Positions 1 to 6,779 are shown, numbered from the stretch's first letter. The stretch: 12,300 bases of DNA from Phycisphaerales bacterium (GCA_007135295.1 SLJD01000321.1:1-12300), one strand, 5' to 3'. Notes: generated from the sequence alone by a model not told the origin. Made by a program: numbers and translations.

Positions 1-1
1 C

Positions 2-790
2 AAGCACGTCATCGCGGTCGGTGCCGGCAAAGGCGGCGTGGGCAAGTCCACGGTCTCGGTCAACCTCGCGGTCGGCCTGGCCAAGCACGGCGCGAAAGTC
101 GGCCTGCTGGACGGCGACATCTACGGTCCGTCGCTGCCCACCATGCTCGGCCTTGAAGACATCCCCACCGCCGCTCAGGGCAACATGCTCACGCCGTTTT
201 CCGTGCACGGCATCAAGGCGATGACGATCGGCAAGCTTGTCGATCCGGACAAGGCGCTCGTGTGGCGCGGCCCGATGGCGCACGGCGCATTCAAACAGCT
301 TGCGACGCAGACGGACTGGGGCGAACTTGATTACCTCATCGTCGACCTGCCGCCGGGGACCGGCGACGTGCCGCTGACACTGGCGCAGCTCCTGCCGCTG
401 ACCGGGGCGGTCGTCGTCTGCACGCCGCAGCAGGTCGCCCAGGATGACGCCCGCCGGGCCGTGCGAATGTTCCAGCAGCTCGGCGTCGATGTGCTCGGCG
501 TGGTCGAGAACATGAGTTACTTCATCGGCGACGACGGCAAGGAGTACGACATCTTCGGCCGGGGCGGCGCGGAGATGATGGCCCAGGACATGAACCTGCC
601 ATACCTCGGCGCCATCCCGATCCAGATGGCGATGCGAGAAAACGCGGACCACGGCACGCCGCTCGAGAACTGGAACATCAGCGAACAGTTGAGCGACGAA
701 CTTGACGGCGTGTGCAAGAACCTCGCCAGCCAGGTGTCGATTGCGACAATGTCCGGCCAGTACGTGCTGCCGACGATGTCCGTGAGCTGA
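2..790 (+). CDS. Mrp/ApbC (NBP35-like) Fe-S cluster carrier P-loop ATPase, 5' truncated
   Basis: This is the 3' part of an Mrp/ApbC-family ATPase. The reading frame is open from base 2, so the start lies outside the window and the usual N-terminal domain is mostly or wholly missing from view. The deviant Walker A motif GAGKGGVGKST is at residues 7-17 of the visible part. It is followed by DGDIYGPSLPTMLG, then the switch segment VDLPPGTGD and CTPQQVAQDDARRA, all typical of the family. Known members bind and transfer Fe-S clusters in the cytoplasm as ATP-dependent dimers. The stretch after ENMSYF reads IGDDGKEYDIFG, so the CxxC that binds the cluster in E. coli Mrp and Salmonella ApbC is absent. 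The downstream neighbour is a secreted protein 380 bases away, so there is no operon partner on that side. The family call is secure. Whether it carries Fe-S clusters is not. Confidence 0.93.
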   Translation, partial: KHVIAVGAGKGGVGKSTVSVNLAVGLAKHGAKVGLLDGDIYGPSLPTMLGLEDIPTAAQGNMLTPFSVHGIKAMTIGKLVDPDKALVWRGPMAHGAFKQLATQTDWGELDYLIVDLPPGTGDVPLTLAQLLPLTGAVVVCTPQQVAQDDARRAVRMFQQLGVDVLGVVENMSYFIGDDGKEYDIFGRGGAEMMAQDMNLPYLGAIPIQMAMRENADHGTPLENWNISEQLSDELDGVCKNLASQVSIATMSGQYVLPTMSVS

Positions 791-1172
791 GGCCCCGGCT
801 GACCGCTGCGGAGTTCGCCGTGAAATTTCTTCGGGCAAAGGTCGCTCGCGCCGACGCCGGGCCGATAACAGTTGCGCCCTCGGGGTGCATGACGCGATCA
901 CACACACTTCAGAGCGAATGAAAGCGTCCGATTGATCGTGCGAGCGATCGGCTGGTAACGGCTGTTCGAATTGTGACGTCCGGGCCGCTGCGTGATCGTC
1001 GACTGTGGTTTGCAGATCGTCTCTCGCGAATCGTACTGTTCATGCGGCTCTGCTTGCAGTGGGTGAGCGGGGCCGGATCCAGGGGCGCTCATGACGGTAC
1101 GCCAAACGGCTCAGCCGGCGTTCAGGCCGCCGCCCATGATGTGCCCGCCGCCCGTGAGAAAGGCGATTGACG
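791..1172. other. Intergenic spacer between mrp-like gene and PEP-CTERM-like gene
   Basis: This stretch of about 380 bases holds no convincing gene. The short open frames on both strands lack ribosome binding sites and recognisable protein features. I see no T-run terminator after the ATPase gene and no promoter with good -35 and -10 boxes. A GAGAAAGG stretch at 1156-1163 is the likely ribosome binding site for the next gene. Confidence 0.5.
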
Positions 1173-1907
1173 ATGATGACCGGACCTCGGAACACTGCTG
1201 TTCGTGCTTCTTCCGCAAGAATGCTGCTGGCGATGGGTGGCGCCGCGCTGCTGACATCCACCGCTGCGGGCGACATCATCTCCGCAGTTGACCTTCCGGA
1301 AGGCCAGTCATCCGCTACCTTTTCAATCGACGGCGTGGACGCGGAGGTCAGTGCGATCGGCGGCACGCTGTCGACGAGAACGGATCACGGCCTGACGGGC
1401 ATTGGCGTGACCGATGGCGCGATCAGTGAAGGACAGTCGCTTCGGTTCGACTTCGCGTCACCGGTGACGATTGACTCGCTCGACCTGGGATTTCTTTATC
1501 CCGCCATGCCGCAGAACAACGTCGCGGCTAATGAAGGGGTGGAGATCACGATCAATGATCTGGATCAGTTCCACCTGGAAACGGTGTCGCCGGGCAGTGC
1601 CGAGTGGACCGGCAGCGGGCAGGTGTTCAACATCTCGCCGGGCAACCACCGGCACGCGGGGCTCTGGTCGATCGCCGGTGACGATCTGTTCGGCCCCGTC
1701 ACCTCGCTGACGATGTCGACAGACAACACCGGATCGAGCAGCGGTCCCGGCCGAGGTCGCGGGCGCGTCGGCGGTGGCGGTGGTGGTGGCGACTTTTCAT
1801 TTGACTCGATGAGCGTCAACACGATGCAGGCCATTCCGGGACCGAATGCTGCACTGCTGCTCCTTGCCGGGACGACCTTCCTCGGCCGCCGGCGACGGGC
1901 GCCGTAA
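1173..1907 (+). CDS. Secreted protein with PEP-CTERM-like C-terminal sorting tail
   Basis: The product is about 244 residues and is probably exported and anchored or processed at the cell surface. The N-terminus has Arg residues followed by the hydrophobic run MLLAMGGAALLTSTAAG, a signal peptide with likely cleavage near residue 33. The C-terminus has an IPGP motif, a hydrophobic segment (AALLLLAGTTFLG) and a final RRRRAP. This is the three-part layout of PEP-CTERM signals recognised by exosortase systems, although the motif is IPGP rather than canonical PEP. The central domain (residues ~34-195) is beta-rich looking and acidic, and I do not recognise it. A Gly/Arg-rich linker (GPGRGRGR followed by a run of seven glycines) precedes the tail. 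A TTG at 1167 could extend the frame. I prefer the ATG at 1173 because GAGAAAGG ends 9 bases before it. Its substrate or structural role is unknown. Confidence 0.82.
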   Translation: MMTGPRNTAVRASSARMLLAMGGAALLTSTAAGDIISAVDLPEGQSSATFSIDGVDAEVSAIGGTLSTRTDHGLTGIGVTDGAISEGQSLRFDFASPVTIDSLDLGFLYPAMPQNNVAANEGVEITINDLDQFHLETVSPGSAEWTGSGQVFNISPGNHRHAGLWSIAGDDLFGPVTSLTMSTDNTGSSSGPGRGRGRVGGGGGGGDFSFDSMSVNTMQAIPGPNAALLLLAGTTFLGRRRRAP

Positions 1908-2003
1908 CGTCGGCGCGAACAAGCAAGCGGGCCCGGTGATCGCATCGCCGGCTCCGCGCATGGCGCCAACCCGCTGCGCCGACGTCATGCGCGTGTTATC
2001 GCG

Positions 2004-2009
2004 TACACT
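2004..2009 (+). promoter_or_regulatory. -10-like hexamer TACACT just upstream of thiolase ATG
   Basis: TACACT lies 6 bases before the ATG at 2016, so transcription would begin at or very near the start codon. No Shine-Dalgarno sequence is evident and no good -35 is present at 17 bases. The same spacing recurs before the methyltransferase gene at 11086. This is a candidate based on pattern only. Confidence 0.4.
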
Positions 2010-2015
2010 GGCGGC

Positions 2016-3230
2016 ATGGCACGTCAAGCAGTGATCGTTTCACCCCTACGCACGCCGGTCGGCCGGTACGGCGGGGCGCTCGCAGCCGTTCGTCCGGACG
2101 ACATGGCTGTTAACGTCATTCGCAATGTGGTCGATCGGACCGGCATTGATCCGTCAGCGATCGATGATGTGTACTTCGGCGCCGCCAACCAGGCGGGCGA
2201 AGACAACCGCAACGTCGCGCGCATGGCCGCATTGCTCGCCGGCCTGCCCCCCACCGTGCCCGGCGCGACGGTCAACCGCCTCTGCGCTTCCGGACTCGAA
2301 GCGATCAACTGCGCTGCGCGCATGATCGAAAGCGGCTGCGGCGACGTGTTCATCGCCGGCGGCGTGGAATCGATGTCGCGCGCGCCGTTCGTCATCCCCA
2401 AGGCCCAGGCCGCATGGGACCGAACGGCGGAGATGCACGACACGACGATCGGCTGGCGGTTCACCAATCCCAGACTCGCGGCTGAGTATCCCCCTTACTC
2501 CATGGGGGAAACCGCAGAGAATGTCGCCCGGAAATGGAACATCCCGCGCGAGGATCAGGACCGCTTTGCGCTGCAGAGCCAGCAACGATGGAAGGCCGCC
2601 CACGACGCCGGCAAGTGGGCCGAGGAAATCGTCCCCGTTGAGATTCCCCAGCGCAAGGGCGATCCCGTCATCGTCGACACCGATGAGCACCCCCGCCCTG
2701 ATACGACGCTCGATAAGCTCGCCACGCTCAAGCCGGCCTTCGCCAGAGATGATCCTGAGAACGGCACCGTCACGCCGGGCAATTCATCGGGCGTCAACGA
2801 CGGCGCGGCGGCGATGCTCGTTGTCGAACGTGAAACGGCAAAGCGGCTCGGCCTTGAACCGATCGCGGCCGTCGGCCGATCCGCTTCAGCCGGCGTCGAT
2901 CCGGCGTACATGGGCGTCGGGCCGGTCTTTGCTGTCCGCCGAGCCCTCGAACGGGCCGATCTGGAATTGAAAGACATCGACCTGATAGAATTGAACGAGG
3001 CGTTCGCGGCCCAGTCGCTGGCGTGTCTGCGGGATCTTGAACTTGATGAATCCCGCGTGAATGTCAACGGCGGGGCCATCGCGCTCGGCCACCCGCTCGG
3101 ATGTTCCGGCGCGAGAATCACGACGACGCTGCTGCACGAGATGCGACGGCGCAGCGCCAAACGCGGCATCGCCACCGCGTGCATCGGCGTCGGCCAGGGG
3201 CTCGCGACGGTGTTCGAGTTGGTGGAGTAG
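2016..3230 (+). CDS. Acetyl-CoA C-acyltransferase (thiolase), 3-oxoadipyl-CoA thiolase-like (PaaJ/PcaF type)
   Basis: This is a full-length thiolase of 404 residues. It carries the nucleophile Cys90 in NRLCASGLEAI, the NEAF motif, His359 in GGAIALGHPLGCSGAR and the second catalytic Cys389 in ACIGVGQG. Such enzymes cleave or form 3-oxoacyl-CoA by thiolysis in the cytoplasm. Several stretches read like the 3-oxoadipyl-CoA / 3-oxo-5,6-dehydrosuberyl-CoA thiolases PaaJ and PcaF: MSRAPFV, the DTTIGWRF segment, SMGETAENVA, and DEHPRPDTTLDKLA. They fit those better than FadA or PhaA. The gene is followed by a small protein and paaA, which fits phenylacetate-type catabolism, where PaaJ performs the two thiolytic steps. 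The ATG at 2016 opens the conserved N-terminus (MARQAVIVSPLRTPVG), and no Shine-Dalgarno is visible. General acetoacetyl-CoA or beta-oxidation activity cannot be excluded. Confidence 0.93.
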   Translation: MARQAVIVSPLRTPVGRYGGALAAVRPDDMAVNVIRNVVDRTGIDPSAIDDVYFGAANQAGEDNRNVARMAALLAGLPPTVPGATVNRLCASGLEAINCAARMIESGCGDVFIAGGVESMSRAPFVIPKAQAAWDRTAEMHDTTIGWRFTNPRLAAEYPPYSMGETAENVARKWNIPREDQDRFALQSQQRWKAAHDAGKWAEEIVPVEIPQRKGDPVIVDTDEHPRPDTTLDKLATLKPAFARDDPENGTVTPGNSSGVNDGAAAMLVVERETAKRLGLEPIAAVGRSASAGVDPAYMGVGPVFAVRRALERADLELKDIDLIELNEAFAAQSLACLRDLELDESRVNVNGGAIALGHPLGCSGARITTTLLHEMRRRSAKRGIATACIGVGQGLATVFELVE

Positions 3231-3257
3231 GGAATTTACCGCGGACTGTGATCACGT

Positions 3258-3530
3258 ATGACCACTCACCCCTACAAGGAGAAGTTCGAAAGAGGCACGG
3301 CCGTTCGGATTGCCCCTTTGGATGCGCTCGAACACTTTCGTCGGACGTGGAAATACCACCATCCGCTGTTCGAAAGACAACTGATGTTCTTCTCGATGAC
3401 GACTGTCGTTGAGGATGTGTCGTACTATCACGGTGGAGATGTGCTCTACGATCTCAGAGGCGTGCCTGGAATCTGGCACGAGGAACTTCTGGAACCAGCA
3501 TCGGATACGAACAACGAGAGGAATACGTGA
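3258..3530 (+). CDS. Small conserved-looking protein of unknown function between thiolase and paaA
   Basis: The product is 90 residues with no signal peptide or membrane segment. I do not recognise the family. It looks like a compact beta-barrel-like domain. A basic start (KEKFERGTAVRI) leads into an aromatic and His-rich stretch (TWKYHHPLFERQ). After that come TVVEDVSYYHGGDVLYDL and GVPGIWHEELLEPA. The layout recalls small SH3-like folds such as the nitrile hydratase beta-subunit region, but that is a guess. It does not resemble PaaB, the small subunit usually next to PaaA. The stop overlaps the ATG of paaA by one base (TGATG), which implies coupled translation and a functional link. The start at 3258 has no clear Shine-Dalgarno. 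A palindrome GTGATCAC (3248-3255) lies immediately upstream. I judge it a real gene from the coupling, its codon use and its conserved-looking motifs. Confidence 0.72.
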   Translation: MTTHPYKEKFERGTAVRIAPLDALEHFRRTWKYHHPLFERQLMFFSMTTVVEDVSYYHGGDVLYDLRGVPGIWHEELLEPASDTNNERNT

Positions 3531-3532
3531 TG
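3515..3532 (+). promoter_or_regulatory. Ribosome binding site and TGATG coupling junction for paaA
   Basis: GAGAGGA at 3515-3521 sits 8 bases before the ATG at 3530. The stop TGA (3528-3530) of the small upstream gene shares its last base with that ATG. This decides the paaA start at 3530 rather than the GTG at 3527. Confidence 0.7.
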
Positions 3533-4552
3533 TCCGGATCATCAAACGTCGGCATGCACGTCAACCACGGCATCAAGGAAGACCCTGAAAAACTCGCCGA
3601 GTTCGAAGCGAAGATTGCCCGCGGCGAGCAGATCGAGGCCGACGACTGGATGCCCGAGGCGTACCGCACCGGCATGCTCAGGATGGCCGAGCACCACGCC
3701 AATTCCGAGATCGTCGGCGCCCTGCCGGAAGGCGAATGGATCACCCGCGCGCCGTCGCTGAAACGCAAGCTTGCGCTGACCGCCAAGGTGCAGGATGAGG
3801 TCGGCCACGGCCAGATGCTTTACCGCGTCTCGCAGGACCTCGGCAAATCGCGCGACGACATGCTGCGCGATCTGATCACGGGCAAGACGAAGTATCACAA
3901 CGTCTTCAACTACCCCGCGCCGACGTGGGGCGACATCGCCATGATCCAGTGGCTGATCGACGGCGCCGCGATCCTCAACCAGAAGACGCTCGCCGACGGC
4001 GCCTACGGCCCGTATACGCGCACGATGAAGCGCATCAACATGGAAGAGGCGTTCCACTTCCGCTCCGGCGAGGACATGGTGCTGACGCTCATGAGCGGCA
4101 CGCCCGGACAGAAGCGGATGTGCCAGGACGCGTTCGACCGGTGGTGGGAGCCGTCACTGATGTTCTTCGGCCCGCCGGACAAGCCCAACGCCCACGAACT
4201 GCCGCCGATGAAGTGGCGCATGAAGACCGTGACCAATGATGAACTGCGTCAGCGTTTCGTCAACCGCTTCGCCCCCGCCGCGATCGACCTGGGCCTGACC
4301 ATCCACGTCACCGAAAAAGACGACAACGGCATGGTCATCTCGAAGAAGCCTGACGAGCAGTGCATCCCCGACCCCGAGACCGGCAACTGGGGAATTACCG
4401 AGCCGAACTGGGACGAGTTCTTCCAGGTCATCCGCGGTCACGGCCCGTGCAACAAGAAGCGGCTCGCCCTTCGCCGCATGAGTTACGAACAGGGCCAGTG
4501 GGTCCGGCGGGCGATTGCCGGCGGCCAGGCAAGCGTACCCCCGGCGGCGTGA
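3530..4552 (+). CDS. paaA: Ring-1,2-phenylacetyl-CoA epoxidase catalytic subunit PaaA
   Basis: The 340-residue product matches PaaA along its whole length. In this family it is the diiron oxygenase subunit that epoxidises the phenylacetyl-CoA ring, working with structural subunit PaaC, PaaB and reductase PaaE. Hallmarks include DDWMPEAYR, the segment HANSEIVGALPEGEWITRAP with Glu60, AKVQDEVGHG with an ExxH at residues 90-93, and WLIDGAAILNQ. Further along are EEAFHFRSGE with the second ExxH at 173-176 and TNDELRQRFV near 237. The two ExxH motifs and nearby acidic residues are the expected diiron ligands. The C-terminal segment NWDEFFQVIRGHGPCNKKRL also matches the family, and a short extra insert (residues ~260-280) is present. 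The gene is coupled to the upstream 90-residue gene. Unusually, no paaB, paaC, paaD or paaE follows; the next gene is rpsB. The identity is firm. The in vivo substrate is inferred. Confidence 0.95.
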   Translation: MSGSSNVGMHVNHGIKEDPEKLAEFEAKIARGEQIEADDWMPEAYRTGMLRMAEHHANSEIVGALPEGEWITRAPSLKRKLALTAKVQDEVGHGQMLYRVSQDLGKSRDDMLRDLITGKTKYHNVFNYPAPTWGDIAMIQWLIDGAAILNQKTLADGAYGPYTRTMKRINMEEAFHFRSGEDMVLTLMSGTPGQKRMCQDAFDRWWEPSLMFFGPPDKPNAHELPPMKWRMKTVTNDELRQRFVNRFAPAAIDLGLTIHVTEKDDNGMVISKKPDEQCIPDPETGNWGITEPNWDEFFQVIRGHGPCNKKRLALRRMSYEQGQWVRRAIAGGQASVPPAA

Positions 4553-4736
4553 CCGGCCGATCCGTGGCCTTCGGCGGGGGTCGGCGGGGTTCGGCGGGGT
4601 TCGGCGGGGATTGTCCGGCGAGGGCCCCTCGGGAAAGCCGGCCGAAATGGCCGTGAATCGGGGTCGGGTGCAGGAGTCCGGGCGGGTTCCGGCCCCGGAA
4701 AGTCGGGGGAAGTCGGGCGGTTTGCGGGCGGCGGTG
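4553..4736. other. G-rich intergenic spacer downstream of paaA
   Basis: The roughly 390 bases between paaA and rpsB contain no convincing gene. The first half is strongly G-biased on the + strand, with a 10-bp tandem repeat at 4571-4610, a TTCCGG/CCGGAA inverted repeat at 4687-4700 and a second 10-bp-spaced repeat (AAGTCGGG at 4700 and 4710). I see no T-run terminator for the paaA transcript. The rpsB promoter and leader occupy the second half. Confidence 0.55.
4571..4610 (+). repeat. 10-bp tandem repeat (TCGGCGGGGN x4), potential G-quadruplex
   Basis: Four head-to-tail copies of TCGGCGGGG plus one variable base (G, T, T, A) run without a gap. Each unit ends in four or five guanines, separated by 5-6 base linkers, so the + strand could form an intramolecular G-quadruplex. 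It begins 18 bases after the paaA stop and might act at the RNA level on the end of that transcript. Confidence 0.85.
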
Positions 4737-4765
4737 TTGCCTGAAGGCCGATGATCATCTATATT
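4737..4765 (+). promoter_or_regulatory. Predicted sigma-70-type promoter of rpsB-tsf
   Basis: A -35 box TTGCCT (4737-4742, 4 of 6 consensus bases) and a -10 box TATATT (4760-4765, 5 of 6) are separated by exactly 17 bases. The predicted start near 4772 gives a leader of about 174 bases before the rpsB ATG. It is the best promoter-like pair in the window and suits a highly expressed ribosomal gene. Confidence 0.65.
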
Positions 4766-4773
4766 GATGACTT

Positions 4774-4791
4774 CGCGCTTTCGCGAGCGCG
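4774..4791 (+). promoter_or_regulatory. Hairpin at the 5' end of the rpsB leader
   Basis: CGCGCT (4774-4779) and AGCGCG (4786-4791) form a perfect 6-bp stem with loop TTCGCG, starting about two bases after the predicted transcription start. It could stabilise the mRNA end or be part of an autoregulatory leader. S2 represses its own mRNA in E. coli, but no similar structure is demonstrated here. Confidence 0.4.
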
Positions 4792-4945
4792 GGGTGCTGT
4801 CGTGTGGTGGGATGCATGGCGGCGACCCGGTTCTTTCCCGAATCGACTGTTTCGAACGATTTCCCAAGCGCCCTGACGCGGACGCGGATCGCCCGGCGAT
4901 CTCCCACCCGCTTCCGCCGGTGACGCTGCCCGAGGTTCCCCGCTC

Positions 4946-5812
4946 ATGTCTGACAAGTCCCTCGTCAACGATCTCATCGAGGCCGGCATTCATTTCGGCC
5001 AGCGAAAGAGTTCGTGGAACCCGAAGATGCGGCAGTACATCTTCGGCACCCGCAACCAGATCCACATCATCGACATCCGCGAGACGATCAAGGGTCTGCT
5101 GCGGGCGAAGAAGTTCATCAGCCGCGTCGTCGCGGACGGCAAGGACGTCTGCTTCGTGGGAACCAAGCGGCAGGCCCGCGCCGCCGTCGAACAGTACGCC
5201 ACCGACGTCGGCATGCCGTTCGTCACCGAACGCTGGCTCGGCGGGACGCTGACCAACTTCCGCACCATCCGCGAACGCCTCAAGCGACTCGAAGAGCTTG
5301 AGCGGATCATGGAGAGCGGCGACATCGACAGCTATTCCAAGAAGATGGCCGCCCAGCTCCAGCGCGAAAAGAAAAAGATCTCCCGCAACCTCGAGGGCAT
5401 CCGCCACATGCACAAGCTGCCCGGCGCCCTCGTCGTCATCGATGTCAACCGCGAAGCGAACGCGCTGCGTGAGGCCCGCTCGCTCGGCATCCCCACCGTC
5501 TGCCTGATCGATACCGACGGCGACCCCGCCCTGGCGGACATTCCGATTCCCGGCAACGATGATTCGATGCGGTCGATCGACGTGCTGCTTCGCGAGCTGT
5601 GCGCCGCGGTCACGGACGGCAAGAACAACCGCACCGCCAAGGCCGAGGGCGAAGACGACGCTGAGGGCCAGGCCCAGCAGCCGAAACGACGATCATCGCG
5701 GTCGCAGTACCGGGCGAGCGATTCCGACGCGCCGGAACGGCCGGGCGACGACGAGGCCCAACAGCCCGCTCAGGCCGCCGCGGCGGAGAGTTCAACCGGG
5801 GCGTCGCAGTAA
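4946..5812 (+). CDS. rpsB: 30S ribosomal protein S2, with long charged C-terminal tail
   Basis: The product is 288 residues against roughly 240 for E. coli S2. The conserved body covers residues 1-225: EAGIHFG at 12-18, WNPKM at 24-28, ERWLGGTLTNF at 95-105, a coiled-coil-like insert (~106-150), IDTDGDP at 188-194 and IPGNDDSMRSI at 201-211. S2 sits at the 30S head-body junction, binds S1 and is needed for initiation. Residues ~227-288 form a low-complexity extension rich in Ala, Gln, Glu, Asp, Ser and Arg, probably disordered. The ATG at 4946 has GAGG 10 bases upstream (4932-4935) and starts with MSDKSLVNDLIEAG, in register with the family. It is followed by tsf after 127 bases, the usual bacterial pairing. 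Expression is likely driven by the promoter at 4737-4765. Confidence 0.97.
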   Translation: MSDKSLVNDLIEAGIHFGQRKSSWNPKMRQYIFGTRNQIHIIDIRETIKGLLRAKKFISRVVADGKDVCFVGTKRQARAAVEQYATDVGMPFVTERWLGGTLTNFRTIRERLKRLEELERIMESGDIDSYSKKMAAQLQREKKKISRNLEGIRHMHKLPGALVVIDVNREANALREARSLGIPTVCLIDTDGDPALADIPIPGNDDSMRSIDVLLRELCAAVTDGKNNRTAKAEGEDDAEGQAQQPKRRSSRSQYRASDSDAPERPGDDEAQQPAQAAAAESSTGASQ

Positions 5813-5833
5813 CTAACGCGGTTTGTGACCTGC

Positions 5834-5861
5834 CCCGCCCTCACGCGACATGCCGGGCGGG
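5834..5861 (+). other. Intercistronic hairpin between rpsB and tsf
   Basis: CCCGCCC (5834-5840) and GGGCGGG (5855-5861) form a perfect 7-bp GC stem with a 14-base loop. No T-run follows, so it is more likely an mRNA-stability or partial attenuation structure within an rpsB-tsf transcript than a full terminator. In E. coli the rpsB-tsf spacer also carries a structure that reduces tsf read-through. Any parallel is inference. Confidence 0.4.
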
Positions 5862-5939
5862 AGGACTTGTATATCCACCGCACGAACGGTTCAGCACTGA
5901 ACGACGAACATCAACGAATGACTTGGGAATTCAGCCGCC

Positions 5940-6746
5940 ATGGAGACTGAAGTGAGCTTCACCGCCAAGGATGTCATGACCCTTCGCCAGAAAACCGGCC
6001 TCGGCATGATGGACTGCAAGAAAGCCCTCGCCGAGACGAACGGCGACCTGTCCGCTGCCGAGGAATGGCTGCGGGCCAAGCGCAAGGGCAAGATGGACCA
6101 GCGTACCGAGCGGACGACCGGCGAAGGCCGGATCGGCGTCGCGATCGACGGCGAGAATGCGGTCATCGTCGAAATCCGCACCGAGACCGACTTCACCGCC
6201 CGCAACGACCAATTCGTGCAGATGGTGGAGGACGTCACCCGCGAGGGACTGAACCTGCCCGTCGGCGCGGTCAGCGAGCCGAACGAGGTGATGACCAAGC
6301 GCATCGACGACCTTCGCATCACCACCGGCGAGAACGTCAACTTCGCTCGCGGCGAGCGGCTGCAGGGCGGGACGTTCGGCTCGTACGTCCATCACGATGG
6401 CAAACGCGGGGCGCTGGTGCAGATCGAAGGCCAGGCCGACGAAGCCACGCTCAAGGGCCTGTGCCAGCACATCGTCTTCCACGCCCCCGTCGCCATCAGC
6501 GAAAACGACGTTGATTCGTCACAGCTCGACCAGATCCGCTCCGACGCCCTGCAGGAAGCGAAGGACAGCGGCAAGCCGGACGAGATCGCGCAGAAGATCG
6601 CCGAAGGCAAGGTACGCAAGTACCTCGAAGAGAACACGCTGCTGCACCAGAAGTTCGTCCTAGACGAGACGAAGACCGTCGGCGAAACCCTGCCTGATGG
6701 CGCGACAATCAAGCACTTCGTGCGGTATACACTCGGCACGGACTGA
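5940..6746 (+). CDS. tsf: Translation elongation factor Ts
   Basis: EF-Ts is the cytoplasmic nucleotide-exchange factor that releases GDP from EF-Tu. The family signature LRQKTGLGMMDCKKAL is near the start, with RTETDFTARNDQF in the core domain. The C-terminal module carries LLHQKFVLDETKTVGE and ends after HFVRYTLG. At 264-268 residues it is slightly shorter than E. coli EF-Ts (283). Two starts are possible. ATG 5940 has no good Shine-Dalgarno. GTG 5952 has GGAG at 5942-5945, six bases upstream, and its product (MSFTAKDVMTLRQ) matches the usual distance from start to the Leu-Arg pair. I list the outer ATG but consider GTG 5952 at least as likely. The gene pairs with rpsB and ends at a strong terminator. 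Confidence 0.97.
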   Translation: METEVSFTAKDVMTLRQKTGLGMMDCKKALAETNGDLSAAEEWLRAKRKGKMDQRTERTTGEGRIGVAIDGENAVIVEIRTETDFTARNDQFVQMVEDVTREGLNLPVGAVSEPNEVMTKRIDDLRITTGENVNFARGERLQGGTFGSYVHHDGKRGALVQIEGQADEATLKGLCQHIVFHAPVAISENDVDSSQLDQIRSDALQEAKDSGKPDEIAQKIAEGKVRKYLEENTLLHQKFVLDETKTVGETLPDGATIKHFVRYTLGTD

Positions 6747-6779
6747 GCCGGCCGCCATAACAGCCATTTCGAGATGATG

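Noticed and set aside
2016..4552. A novel defence system or mobile island
   Set aside because: The genes are metabolic or housekeeping, base composition and codon use look uniform, and there are no transposase, integrase, tRNA, flanking direct repeats or restriction/CRISPR genes.
4571..4610. CRISPR array
   Set aside because: The 10-bp units are directly adjacent with no spacers, so this is a simple tandem repeat.
4154..5413. Long - strand open frame (419 codons) across the end of paaA and the start of rpsB
   Set aside because: It is antisense to two firmly identified genes and the G-rich spacer. Its translation is compositionally odd (Pro/Arg-rich in the spacer) with no family motif, as expected from shadow frames in GC-rich DNA.
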